Assembly (NCBI RefSeq): GCF_047920995.1
Contig: NZ_JBLRWZ010000004.1
Location: 47,712-111,711 of the forward strand
Origin: Aliidiomarina sp047920995
GTDB taxonomy: Bacteria > Pseudomonadota > Gammaproteobacteria > Enterobacterales > Alteromonadaceae
Length of the DNA: 64,000 bases
Reading direction: 5' to 3'
In this document: in pieces, positions 1 through 7,848 of the stretch
How positions within the stretch are numbered: position 1 is the first letter of the stretch
Layout of the letters: the number at the start of each line of letters is the position of its first letter
Notes under the pieces: model-generated
The model's database searches: none
What the model was told of the DNA's origin: nothing
Seen by the model: only the letters and a program-made list of their open reading frames with translations
Program-made: the position numbers and the translations under genes

Positions 1-533
1 ATTTGTACGCCAGACGTTTGCGTACGCAACATTGTTTGCGGCGTAAAATAAAAAGTGTCGTGATCCGCACGAGCAGGATGCTGAGCAGGGATATTCAAGG
101 CATCAAAATTATGGAAATCATCTTCTACTTCCGGCCCCTCTTTCACCGCAAAGCCTAACTGGCCAAAGTAATCTTCAATACGTTGAATAGTGCGAGTAAC
201 TGGATGCAAACCACCAAACTGACCTGCCCGACCGGCAAGGCTTACGTCAATGCGTTCAGCATCCAAACGCGCATTCAATTCCGCATTTTTCAGTTCATCA
301 CGACGCGCATTTAGCAAATCTTGTAATTCGTGCTTCACTTGGTTAATCATCTGGCCAGCTGCTGGGCGCTCTTCTGAACTTAGTTTGCCTAAGCTCTTAA
401 GTTGCTCAGTAAGCTTGCCTTTCTTACCCATGAACTCAACACGAACATCCTCAATCTCTGTGGGAGTTGCCGCAGAATTTGCAGCAGCAATGCCCGCCGC
501 TAAAATTTCCGCAAGATTTGCTTGTAAATCCAT
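1..533 (-). CDS. pheS: Phenylalanyl-tRNA synthetase alpha subunit, 3' part beyond window
   Basis: Catalytic subunit of the alpha2beta2 enzyme that charges tRNA-Phe. About 177 N-terminal residues are visible. They comprise the coiled-coil tRNA-binding arm (residues about 1-90) and the beginning of the class II core, including the HPARADHDTFYF stretch and RTQTSGVQ at the window edge, both hallmarks of PheS. The start is the ATG at 531-533, preceded by a GAGG Shine-Dalgarno on the minus strand. It lies downstream of rplT in the same direction, as in Escherichia coli, but a terminator and its own promoter separate the two. pheT should follow beyond base 1. No phenylalanine-rich leader peptide is visible upstream. 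Confidence 0.95.
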   Translation of the reverse strand, partial: MDLQANLAEILAAGIAAANSAATPTEIEDVRVEFMGKKGKLTEQLKSLGKLSSEERPAAGQMINQVKHELQDLLNARRDELKNAELNARLDAERIDVSLAGRAGQFGGLHPVTRTIQRIEDYFGQLGFAVKEGPEVEDDFHNFDALNIPAQHPARADHDTFYFTPQTMLRTQTSGVQ

Positions 534-597
534 TCTGATCCTCAACTACTCTTAGGCTAGTTATAACGGGAGTTTTTCACCATTTTACAAGGGCGTA

Positions 598-606
598 ATC
601 ATAGCA
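598..606 (-). promoter_or_regulatory. Probable extended -10 promoter for pheS
   Basis: On the minus strand the sequence TGC followed by TATGAT forms an extended -10 element. No good -35 hexamer lies 16-18 bases upstream, which is usual for extended -10 promoters. Transcription would start about 60 bases before the pheS ATG. The leader is too short to hold an E. coli-type pheM attenuator. This is inferred from sequence only. Confidence 0.4.
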
Positions 607-666
607 TAAAAATACCACAGGGTAAGTTAGATATACTGCCTTGATGTTTTTACTGTAACCAACAAA

Positions 667-688
667 AAGGGAGCCATAAGGCTCCCTT
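667..688 (-). terminator. Rho-independent terminator after rplT
   Basis: A perfect 9-bp stem (AAGGGAGCC with GGCTCCCTT) closes a 4-base loop, and on the minus strand it is followed by TTTTTGTT. It lies just after the rplT stop codon and should end the thrS-infC-rpmI-rplT transcript before pheS. Confidence 0.85.
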
Positions 689-710
689 CAATGCTGACCA
701 GGTTTTCTAC

Positions 711-1070
711 TTACGCAGAAAGACCTTCTTTAGCTTTCTCAACCAATGCAGAGAAACCTGCTTGATCGTGAACAGCGATATCGGCCAAAATCTTACGGTC
801 GATTTCTACTGAAGCTTTCTTTAAGCCATTGATGAAACGGCTGTATGAAAGGCCACCTTGACGTGCAGCAGCATTAATACGAACGATCCATAATTGACGG
901 AAAGTACGTTTCTTGTTGCGACGGTCACGGTATGCATATTGACCGGCCTTAGTTACTGCTTGCTTCGCAACGCGGAATACGCGACTACGTGCACCATAGT
1001 AACCTTTGGCTTGTTTCATTATCTTCTTGTGACGCGCGCGCGCCATTACACCACGTTTTACTCGTGCCAT
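711..1070 (-). CDS. rplT: 50S ribosomal protein L20
   Basis: Early-assembly protein of the large subunit that binds 23S rRNA. The 119 residues have the family's normal length. The extended basic N-terminus (MARVKRGV, then the RARHKKIMKQAKGYYGARS region) and the globular C-terminal half are both intact. The start has a GGAG Shine-Dalgarno, and the gap from rpmI is only 14 bases. In E. coli L20 represses translation of rpmI and itself by binding the infC-rpmI junction mRNA. Whether that operator exists here was not worked out. Confidence 0.98.
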   Translation of the reverse strand: MARVKRGVMARARHKKIMKQAKGYYGARSRVFRVAKQAVTKAGQYAYRDRRNKKRTFRQLWIVRINAAARQGGLSYSRFINGLKKASVEIDRKILADIAVHDQAGFSALVEKAKEGLSA

Positions 1071-1084
1071 GGGTCAGTCTCCTC

Positions 1085-1282
1085 TTATGCGAACGGTAAC
1101 ATGCGATCTACTAAAGCAACATCGCTCTTATGAACCATGCTCTTTGCACGCAAGTGACGCTTCCGCTTCGAGCTCTTCTTGGTCAGGATGTGACGCAAGT
1201 GAGACTGCTTGCACTTGTAACCGCCAGAAGCGGTTTTCTTAAAACGCTTTGAAGCGCTTTTTACACTTTTCATTTTAGGCAT
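1085..1282 (-). CDS. rpmI: 50S ribosomal protein L35
   Basis: Small basic large-subunit protein of 65 residues beginning MPKMKSVKSASKRFK, the classic L35 start. An in-frame upstream extension to 1330 exists, but the ATG at 1280-1282 has a GGAG Shine-Dalgarno 8 bases before it and gives the normal family length. It sits between infC and rplT. The 78-base gap to infC is where the L20 translational operator lies in enteric bacteria. Confidence 0.97.
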   Translation of the reverse strand: MPKMKSVKSASKRFKKTASGGYKCKQSHLRHILTKKSSKRKRHLRAKSMVHKSDVALVDRMLPFA

Positions 1283-1360
1283 TGCATAAACTCCGCATTG
1301 GTTGCCATTCAAGATAACATGGTGAGGCAATCGGAATGATTACCTTCTTGTGTACCAGTG

Positions 1361-1903
1361 CTACTTGCTACTAATTGGGGCCAGAACCATAATCATTTGG
1401 CGCCCTTCAGCCCTGCGAGGGAACGATTCAAGAGTTGAAACTTCTTCTAAATCGTTTTTAATCCGATCTAGCAATTCAATTCCAATTTCTTGATGTGCCA
1501 TTTCTCGGCCACGGAAACGAATGGTAACTTTTGCTTTGTCACCACCCTCAAGAAAGCGACGCAGGTTGCGTAGTTTTACCTGGTAATCGCCTTCATCAGT
1601 TCCAGGGCGGAATTTAACTTCCTTAACCTGAATCTGTTTTTGCTTCTTCTTTTGCTCTTTCTGTTGCTTACTTTTCTCGTAGAGGAATTTACCGTAATCC
1701 ATCACACGACACACAGGCGGCTCAGCGTTAGGACTGATTTCCACCAAGTCCATTCCCGCTTCTGCAGCAATTTCGAGAGCTTCGCTTAAACTAACTATCC
1801 CGCGTTGCTCACCTTCGCCGTCTTGTAAACGCACTTCAGGAGCCGTGATAGTTTCATTAATCCGAGTTTTGTCGACCTTTTGGCCTTTTTTTCCGCCTTT
1901 AAT
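1361..1903 (-). CDS. infC: Translation initiation factor IF-3, AUU start codon
   Basis: IF-3 binds the 30S subunit, prevents subunit rejoining and proofreads the start codon. The protein is 180 residues, the same as E. coli IF-3. It has the N-terminal domain (GIVSLSEALEIA, SPNAEPPVCRVMDYGKFLYE), a lysine-rich linker (KEQKKKQKQIQVKE) and the C-terminal domain (GREMAHQEIG, RQMIMVLAP). The start is ATT at 1901-1903, 8 bases after a perfect GGAGG. No ATG or GTG fits, and the upstream TTG at 1918 overlaps the Shine-Dalgarno itself. An AUU start is the basis of IF-3 autoregulation in E. coli. thrS ends 21 bases upstream. Confidence 0.95.
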   Translation of the reverse strand: MKGGKKGQKVDKTRINETITAPEVRLQDGEGEQRGIVSLSEALEIAAEAGMDLVEISPNAEPPVCRVMDYGKFLYEKSKQQKEQKKKQKQIQVKEVKFRPGTDEGDYQVKLRNLRRFLEGGDKAKVTIRFRGREMAHQEIGIELLDRIKNDLEEVSTLESFPRRAEGRQMIMVLAPISSK

Positions 1904-1924
1904 TGTGTGTTCCTCCAAAAAATT

Positions 1925-3841
1925 TTAAGAAATTACGCGTGATGTTACATCTTCGCGTAAGCGAGCCATGAAGTCGGCTACTGCAAATTTGCCTAAATCT
2001 TCACCTCGCCGGGTTCGCACCGCTACTTGTCCTTCTTCGACTTCGCGATCACCAACCACCAATAAATATGGCACACGCTTTATCGTATGCTCGCGGATTT
2101 TAAAGCCAATCTTCTCATTTCTCAAGTCAGCTTTTGCTCTAAAACCCTGTTTTTTCAATTCTGCTACCAAATTTTCAGCATATTCTGCCTGATTATCGGT
2201 AATGTTCATTACTACAACCTGATTTGGGGCTAACCATACTGGGAAGTAGCCCGCATACTCCTCAATAAGAATTCCCATGAAACGCTCGAGTGAACCGAGA
2301 ATCGCACGGTGAATCATCACTGGGATATGGCGTTCGTTATCTTCGCCAACATAAGTAGCGCCTAAACGGTCTGGTAACGCAAAATCTAGCTGAATTGTAC
2401 CACATTGCCAGGATCTTCCTAAACAATCGTGTAAAGTAAATTCAATTTTAGGCCCGTAGAACGCTCCTTCACCCGGTAAATACTCAAATTCGATGTTATG
2501 GCTCTTCAACGCATCACTTAATGCCGCTTCTGCGCGATCCCACATGGCATCGTCACCTAAGCGTTTTTCTGGCCGCGTTGAGAGTTTTACTACGATTTCT
2601 TCAAAGCCAAAGGTTTTATAAACTTCGTACACCATTTCAATACAACCGGCCACTTCGGCTTGCACTTGCTCAGGGGTACAGAAAATATGGGCATCATCTT
2701 GAGTAAAGCCGCGCACCCGCATTAAACCATGCAGCGCCCCACTCGGTTCATTGCGGTGGCAGCAGCCAAATTCAGCCATACGTAATGGTAGATCGCGGTA
2801 GGATTTCAAGCCTTGGTTAAAAATCTGCACGTGGCCTGGACAGTTCATTGGCTTCACTGCGTACTCACGGTTCTCAGAGGACGTAGTAAACATCAACTCG
2901 GAGAACTTTTCCCAATGCCCTGATTTTTCCCATAACACGCGGTCCATCATTAATGGGCCTTTCACTTCCTGGTAATCGTATTCATTGAGTTTTTCGCGAA
3001 CATATTTTTCTAGTTCTTGAAAAATGCTCCAACCGTTATGGTGCCAAAACACCATGCCCGGGGCTTCTTCCTGCCAATGGAACAAATCTTGCGCCTTACC
3101 AATTTTCCGATGATCGCGCTTTTCCGCTTCTTCCAAACGTTGTAAATACGCTTTCAATTCCTTTTTATCAGCCCAAGCCGTTCCGTAAATGCGTTGCAGC
3201 ATCTTATTATCGGAATTACCACGCCAATAGGCTCCGGCCACTTTCATAATTTTGAAGTGTTGGCAGAAGCGCATATTTGGCACATGCGGGCCACGACACA
3301 TATCCACGTATTCTTCGTGATAATAAAGGCCTGGGCGATCATCACGTGCTACGTTTTCATCAAGAATTTCAACTTTATAGCTTTCACCACGTTGTACAAA
3401 AACCTCGCGAGCTTCTTCCCAACTCACGCGTTTTTTCACTACATCGTAGTTAGTTTTCTGCAATTCCTGCATGCGCTTTTCTAGCGCATCAAGATCATCC
3501 TGTAATAGCGGCCGATCGATATCAACATCATAGTAGAAGCCGTTATCGATGGTTGGGCCAATCGCCATTTTGGTATTTGGCCATAATTGCTTAATCGCAT
3601 GGCCAAGCAAGTGGGCACATGAGTGGCGAATGATTTCCACGCCTTCGTTATTTTTTGGCGTAATGATGGCTAAATCCGCATCATTTTCGATGAGCTCGCA
3701 GGCATCTACTAAGGTGCCATTAATGCGGCCCGCTACTGTTGCTTTGGCTAAACCAGGGCCAATATCATTCGCAACATCAAGTACAGACACAGCGTTTGCA
3801 AACTCGCGCTTGCTACCATCGGGAAGAGTAATTAAAGGCAT
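1925..3841 (-). CDS. thrS: Threonyl-tRNA synthetase
   Basis: Charges tRNA-Thr with threonine and hydrolyses mis-charged serine. The 638 residues show, in order, an N-terminal TGS domain (about 1-62), the editing domain with the HxxxH zinc motif at residues 73-77 (HSCAH) and the class II catalytic core with MNCPGH and DDAHIF supplying zinc ligands. A C-terminal anticodon-binding domain follows (about 535-638). Length and key residues match the E. coli enzyme. It is the first gene of the leftward operon with infC, rpmI and rplT. Its leader carries stem-loops resembling the E. coli thrS autogenous operator, so the enzyme probably represses its own translation. Confidence 0.98.
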   Translation of the reverse strand: MPLITLPDGSKREFANAVSVLDVANDIGPGLAKATVAGRINGTLVDACELIENDADLAIITPKNNEGVEIIRHSCAHLLGHAIKQLWPNTKMAIGPTIDNGFYYDVDIDRPLLQDDLDALEKRMQELQKTNYDVVKKRVSWEEAREVFVQRGESYKVEILDENVARDDRPGLYYHEEYVDMCRGPHVPNMRFCQHFKIMKVAGAYWRGNSDNKMLQRIYGTAWADKKELKAYLQRLEEAEKRDHRKIGKAQDLFHWQEEAPGMVFWHHNGWSIFQELEKYVREKLNEYDYQEVKGPLMMDRVLWEKSGHWEKFSELMFTTSSENREYAVKPMNCPGHVQIFNQGLKSYRDLPLRMAEFGCCHRNEPSGALHGLMRVRGFTQDDAHIFCTPEQVQAEVAGCIEMVYEVYKTFGFEEIVVKLSTRPEKRLGDDAMWDRAEAALSDALKSHNIEFEYLPGEGAFYGPKIEFTLHDCLGRSWQCGTIQLDFALPDRLGATYVGEDNERHIPVMIHRAILGSLERFMGILIEEYAGYFPVWLAPNQVVVMNITDNQAEYAENLVAELKKQGFRAKADLRNEKIGFKIREHTIKRVPYLLVVGDREVEEGQVAVRTRRGEDLGKFAVADFMARLREDVTSRVIS

Positions 3842-3861
3842 GATTTTTCCTTTCTACAGTG

Positions 3862-3882
3862 GTGACACCTACCAAGTGCCAC
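3862..3882 (-). promoter_or_regulatory. thrS translational operator hairpin mimicking the tRNA-Thr anticodon arm
   Basis: On the minus strand GTGGCAC and GTGTCAC pair over 7 bp (one G-T wobble) around a 7-base loop, TTGGTAG. The loop has U at position 33 and GGU in the anticodon place, followed by A. That is nearly the anticodon loop of tRNA-Thr(GGU). It ends 20 bases before the thrS ATG, just upstream of the Shine-Dalgarno, where the anticodon-like domain of the E. coli thrS operator lies. Binding of ThrRS here would block ribosome loading. The structure is seen; the function is inferred from the E. coli system. Confidence 0.7.
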
Positions 3883-3926
3883 TTGTATGAGTGAATTCGA
3901 TGTTATATCGAGATGAAATATGTTGT

Positions 3927-3945
3927 AAACGCTACTAGCGCGTTT
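3927..3945 (-). promoter_or_regulatory. Second thrS leader stem-loop
   Basis: A 6-bp perfect stem (AAACGC with GCGTTT) closes a 7-base loop, GCTAGTA on the minus strand. It lies upstream of the anticodon-like hairpin, separated by a 44-base A/T-rich stretch that should stay unpaired. The E. coli thrS operator has the same plan: two stem-loops joined by a single-stranded linker, one for each monomer of the ThrRS dimer. The loop does not itself show a threonine anticodon. Confidence 0.45.
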
Positions 3946-4006
3946 CTTACCTAATGCAAAAAAGTTGCAGAAAACCAATAAAATTAAGTGCGCAACTATA
4001 CCGAAA

Positions 4007-4906
4007 CTAGCGTAGGAAAAGCAAGCTTATCCCAGCCATAGCAACCAAAGTTCCCAGCAGCGCTCGGAAGCTTACTCGGTTGCCACGCACTACATTTAAA
4101 CTAAGCATAAACAATGGTGCTGTAGAGAGTAATGTTTGGGCGATTCCAGGAGTTACATAAGCTACCGCTATTTGTTGCAACCAAATCGCTAAAAAGGTAC
4201 CTAGAATAATGGCTGTTAACAACACGCCTTTATTAGTTTTCTGTACCGCTAGCCAGGTTTGTGCGAGCATTTTTGGCCTAATAATCAGTAGCGCCAGCGT
4301 TAGCACCAGAGTGCCTGCAGAAAGCCGCAGCATTGCTGCTTGCAGTGGGTTTATACTGAAGTTTTGAAAGGCGTAAAACGCCATTACTAACCCTACCGCT
4401 TGGCAAAGCGCGGCAGTAACACCGAACAGTAATCCAGCGCGGTTTATCTGCACTCCTGCAATTGGTTGCCGTTCCGTAAGCACCAGTAGTACGCCAGTTA
4501 TAACCACCACTGCCGCAACAATTTCCCACCAAGTTAATTGTTCGCTTAAAGCAAGCCAAGCAATAACCGCCGCCAAAGGTGGCGCTAGATATTCCAAAAG
4601 GATAGTGTGAGCCGGCCCCAATCGGCGCAGAGCAGAGAAATAGCACGTATCACCGATGGTGATGCCAATCACACCACTTAAAAGTAAGAGCAATAAGGGT
4701 GTGCTTTGCCATGCTAAATTGCTCACATCTACAAATAACCACATGCCAATAAACAACAGCGGCGATGCCAGTAAGCCTTTTACCATATTCAACTGTGCTG
4801 AACTTAAATGGTGGCTGCTCTTGCTATACATTAAAGTTGCAAGCGCCCAACAAAAGGCTGCGGTAAGCGCCGCTAGTTGGCCAAAAATAACGGAGTTAAA
4901 TGCCAT
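4007..4906 (-). CDS. EamA/DMT family transporter
   Basis: Inner-membrane exporter of the drug/metabolite transporter superfamily, 299 residues, the usual size. It is made of two repeated five-helix EamA halves (about 8-145 and 155-298), each ending in a run such as ITGVLLVLTE or MAGISLLFLR. The sequence ILLEYLAPPLAAVIAWLALSEQL is the typical end of the first repeat. The substrate cannot be told from sequence; relatives export amino acids, nucleobases or other metabolites. It stands alone between thrS and the divergently read zinc-ribbon gene. Confidence 0.85.
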   Translation of the reverse strand: MAFNSVIFGQLAALTAAFCWALATLMYSKSSHHLSSAQLNMVKGLLASPLLFIGMWLFVDVSNLAWQSTPLLLLLLSGVIGITIGDTCYFSALRRLGPAHTILLEYLAPPLAAVIAWLALSEQLTWWEIVAAVVVITGVLLVLTERQPIAGVQINRAGLLFGVTAALCQAVGLVMAFYAFQNFSINPLQAAMLRLSAGTLVLTLALLIIRPKMLAQTWLAVQKTNKGVLLTAIILGTFLAIWLQQIAVAYVTPGIAQTLLSTAPLFMLSLNVVRGNRVSFRALLGTLVAMAGISLLFLR

Positions 4907-5089
4907 TGGTGCAACATATTCCTATAACAATGCGGAAGCGAGCGCGAATGAAATGCCAAAACCATAATAAAAATTGATGATATCACGGCAGGTTAGCAAG
5001 TAATGCTGGCGATCTTACAGCAAACATGAGGGCCGTTGCTATAGTTGAATAAAGGCTTTCTTTTCGCTTGTTCACACTAGGAGTAACGC

Positions 5090-5299
5090 ATGAATACGGA
5101 CAAACTTCATGATGCGCGCGTAAACTGCCCTCACTGTGGGCATACCCTTCATTTAGACATTGATGCATCGGAGGGAGAGCAAGTATTTGCCGATGAATGC
5201 CGAGCTTGTGGCGATGTGATTTATCTGCGGCTTTATCGTGATGCCGCAGATGATCGTTTTCATTTACATGTAAGCGCCGATGACGAACAGTACTATTAA
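5090..5299 (+). CDS. CPXCG-motif cysteine-rich small protein
   Basis: A 69-residue cytoplasmic protein with two CxxC pairs, CPHC at residues 13-16 and CRAC at 37-40, expected to bind one zinc ion as a ribbon. It matches the small CPXCG cysteine-rich family common in marine gammaproteobacteria, whose function is unknown. The rest is acidic. The start is well supported by AGGAG six bases upstream of the ATG. It is convergent with the riboflavin synthase gene. Confidence 0.85.
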   Translation: MNTDKLHDARVNCPHCGHTLHLDIDASEGEQVFADECRACGDVIYLRLYRDAADDRFHLHVSADDEQYY

Positions 5300-5362
5300 T
5301 GCTTGGCCGATACACCAGTGATTACGCATAGTAGTGATTACCATGGGCAAAATACTAGGCCA

Positions 5363-5989
5363 TTATTCGCGATTTTGTTGCGCCAACACCCGTTTCACTG
5401 TGGCAACGATGGCCATAGTTTGCTGATCGGCTTCAATATTAATTTTCTGGCCCACTTTAGCATCGCCAAGAATAGTTAATGCTAAGGTTTCCGGAATAAG
5501 ATGCAGCCAAAAACCAGTATCTGTTACTTCGCCCACTGTAAGGCTAGCGCCATCGATTGCCACAAAGCCCTTTGGCAAAATATACTCCAGCCATTGCGGC
5601 TCGAGGGCGAGAAATATTCGGCAATTATTCTCACCATCCACTCGCTCCATCAACGTTGCCGTAGTGTGAATGTGCCCAGACACAATATGCCCACCAAGTT
5701 CACTACCGAACGTAAGTGAGCGTTCAAAATTAACTAAATCACCCTGCTCTAACAAGCCAATATTAGTTAAGCGTAAAGTTTCATCAATTACATCAAAGCG
5801 CACCAAAGCCTGCTCGGGGCCATGCGCAAAACTTACCACGGTTAAACAACAACCGTTAATTGCAATACTTGCGCCTGTTTCAATACCTTGCAAAAATTCA
5901 CTAGCTACGCGAAGCTCTAATTGACGAAACTCACCTTGATCAATGATCGTATTAACTGCGGCTTTCGTTTGTATAATTCCAGTGAACAT
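5363..5989 (-). CDS. ribE: Riboflavin synthase alpha chain
   Basis: Catalyses the last step of riboflavin synthesis, the dismutation of two 6,7-dimethyl-8-ribityllumazine molecules. The 208 residues hold two lumazine-binding repeats. The first starts MFTGII and carries the GCCLTVV segment; the second has GHIVSGHIHTTA and GASLTVGEV. Length is normal. No FMN riboswitch is visible. It starts only 34 bases from the divergent DUF3080 gene, so the promoters must overlap each other or the coding regions. It is called ribC in E. coli and ribE elsewhere. Confidence 0.95.
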   Translation of the reverse strand: MFTGIIQTKAAVNTIIDQGEFRQLELRVASEFLQGIETGASIAINGCCLTVVSFAHGPEQALVRFDVIDETLRLTNIGLLEQGDLVNFERSLTFGSELGGHIVSGHIHTTATLMERVDGENNCRIFLALEPQWLEYILPKGFVAIDGASLTVGEVTDTGFWLHLIPETLALTILGDAKVGQKINIEADQQTMAIVATVKRVLAQQNRE

Positions 5990-6023
5990 TGGCTACCTTC
6001 GATTTAACAGAAGAAAATGAATC

Positions 6024-7136
6024 ATGCGAAAAACTAGTTTGCAAAGTGTACCGCAACAAACCGGCAAAAGCACACCTAAAGCGCCAGTAAAATACTGGTT
6101 ATTAGGTGTTTTGTTATTGATCGTTCTCGGTGTTATTGGCGGCAAGATAGTAAGCTATTTTCAGGCTGATGTAGGCGATGTGTTCGCCGATTACCAGCAG
6201 CGTATCGCGCGCTTGCTTAATACCACCCTCGTGCCCGAGATGATGCCCCCTGTAGCCGAACAACCGCGTATTAACCAAGTGCAACTGCCCATTCCAGAAA
6301 GCAGCATTAGCCTTTTGAATAGCCAACGCCTAAATCGCTGTAAGGCTGGCCAGCTTATTGCTGAGCGCAACAGTTCATTAGGCAGGGTGCAGCCTTTACA
6401 AGCACGAGTACGCTATGAAATTGAAATGATTAACGCATTAGAGCAGTGTTTGGCAGACGAACAAATCCAAAGTAGCAGCCTAGTGCCCTTGCTAGAGCAA
6501 GGCTTGGCAGAGAAGATTGATTACTTGCCACTTTGGATTAATCGTTTCTGGACCAGCGAATCGGCAGTACGAGATACATTCCGCCCAGGCAGAACCGCAC
6601 GCCAAACTCATGAACAAGCAATGAGTACAGAAGCGATTGCCGCACTATTTTACTTCAGCACTCTGTTCGATAATTTATTAGCAGACCCTTTCTCTCGCCA
6701 AATAGATACCGAAGAATGGCTGCAAAATGTACAGATTCTTGCGCAGCATCAGGCAATACCTAGCTTGCTGCGCAGCCAACAGCATATTCAAGGTTGGCTT
6801 GTGGCATTAAATCAACAACTTGATGGCGCTGCACGCGAACTACAATGCCCTGAACGGCAACCTAATGCAGCTGAATATATGCAAAATGTGCTGCACAGCG
6901 TGTGGATAGCAGAGTTACAACCGGCCTTAGCTGCATGGGAAATTGAATACCGCGAACTGCAAACCGCCGTTAACCATATCCTGCCCCAAGTGCAAAGCGA
7001 GGCGTGGCGCAGTTACTTAAGGTTTTGGTTTAGCGAAAACAATATAGCTGCAACCAATCAGCGGCTGATTCGCGAACATGCTGAGCTATGGCAAGATTTT
7101 CTTAGTACCTGCGAGCTCAGTGTACAGCCTCAATAA
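6024..7136 (+). CDS. DUF3080 family membrane-anchored protein
   Basis: A 370-residue protein with one N-terminal membrane helix (about residues 24-46) and a large, probably periplasmic, helical domain. The DYQQRIARLL segment, the LIAERNSSLGR motif and the RWELxxC-like spacing of cysteines near 112, 153, 283 and 364 match the DUF3080 family of unknown function, found in marine gammaproteobacteria. Family members are often lipoproteins; here no lipobox is seen and the anchor is a helix. The ATG at 6024 follows AGAAG. No functional link to the neighbours is evident. Confidence 0.75.
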   Translation: MRKTSLQSVPQQTGKSTPKAPVKYWLLGVLLLIVLGVIGGKIVSYFQADVGDVFADYQQRIARLLNTTLVPEMMPPVAEQPRINQVQLPIPESSISLLNSQRLNRCKAGQLIAERNSSLGRVQPLQARVRYEIEMINALEQCLADEQIQSSSLVPLLEQGLAEKIDYLPLWINRFWTSESAVRDTFRPGRTARQTHEQAMSTEAIAALFYFSTLFDNLLADPFSRQIDTEEWLQNVQILAQHQAIPSLLRSQQHIQGWLVALNQQLDGAARELQCPERQPNAAEYMQNVLHSVWIAELQPALAAWEIEYRELQTAVNHILPQVQSEAWRSYLRFWFSENNIAATNQRLIREHAELWQDFLSTCELSVQPQ

Positions 7137-7155
7137 TGTGCACCCTGAGTGCGAT

Positions 7156-7848
7156 TCAAAAGCTCGGTTTGCGAATTGAAATCGCTGCTGGAATGGTGCG
7201 GAAAATCATTGGAGTTTCGCCTACCCACTCACCATCTGCTTGCACAGGTAGCCCTTGCGCGCAAACACTTACAGCACTGAGTTGGCCACAGTGAACCTTA
7301 CCATGTTCGCCATGTGTGCCAGCAAACACACGACGAAATACATTCAATTTGGTGAAATTTCCACAACGTTCAATAAGACAGTACGCGAGTTTGCCATCAC
7401 TTATTTTGGCATGTGGCGCAATATGCATTCCAGCACCAAAGTACTGGCTATTGGCTAAGGTGAATAAAAATGCTGGGCGCTGGCCAATAGCGAGTAACTT
7501 TTGGTTGGTAGCTTGCAACTCGAAAGATTGGGCACGATAACTAAATAGGCTTTGCAATGCGGCTAATACATAACTCAGCTTCGGCCAAATAAACTTTCTG
7601 GTACCTAATTTTTGTACCAAAGCACCATCAAAACCTAGAACTACCACTTGGTTAAAATTCGCTGGCAAGGCGGCAAGTGCTGCAGCGGTTTGTTCAACGT
7701 TGGCAAAGGTTTCTAAGTATTGATAGCCCACATTACTCGCAGTAAGTGTTTGCAGTAACTGTTGCAGGATTTTTTCCCGCCTTGCATTCGCCACCGGGTT
7801 CACAAGTACAAGCACGTTACAAGATTCGTTGTTATTCGCCAAATCCAT
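7156..7848 (-). CDS. Diacylglycerol-kinase-like protein lacking the GGDGT catalytic segment
   Basis: The first 75 residues resemble the start of a DAGK/YegS lipid kinase (VLVNPVANARREKILQQLL). Residues from about 85 to 230 match its C-terminal beta-sandwich (LSYVLAAL, ANSQYFGAGMHIAPHAKISDGKL, GTHGEHGKV, LPVQADGEWVGE). The middle of the kinase, with the ATP-binding GGDGT loop and the following PLGT region, is missing: VVVLGFDGAL joins the two halves directly. At 230 residues it is about 65 shorter than family members. The reading frame is intact, so it may be a non-catalytic lipid-binding protein or a decayed gene. Its ATG overlaps the patatin stop (TGATG), so translation is coupled. Confidence 0.7.
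   Translation of the reverse strand: MDLANNNESCNVLVLVNPVANARREKILQQLLQTLTASNVGYQYLETFANVEQTAAALAALPANFNQVVVLGFDGALVQKLGTRKFIWPKLSYVLAALQSLFSYRAQSFELQATNQKLLAIGQRPAFLFTLANSQYFGAGMHIAPHAKISDGKLAYCLIERCGNFTKLNVFRRVFAGTHGEHGKVHCGQLSAVSVCAQGLPVQADGEWVGETPMIFRTIPAAISIRKPSF

Noticed and set aside
250..555. Rightward open frame opposite pheS.
   Set aside because: It is the complementary-strand shadow of pheS, with no ribosome-binding site or protein-like features of its own.
5320..5344. Direct repeat GTGATTAC twice near the end of the zinc-ribbon gene.
   Set aside because: Only 8 bases long, no mobile-element context; expected by chance.
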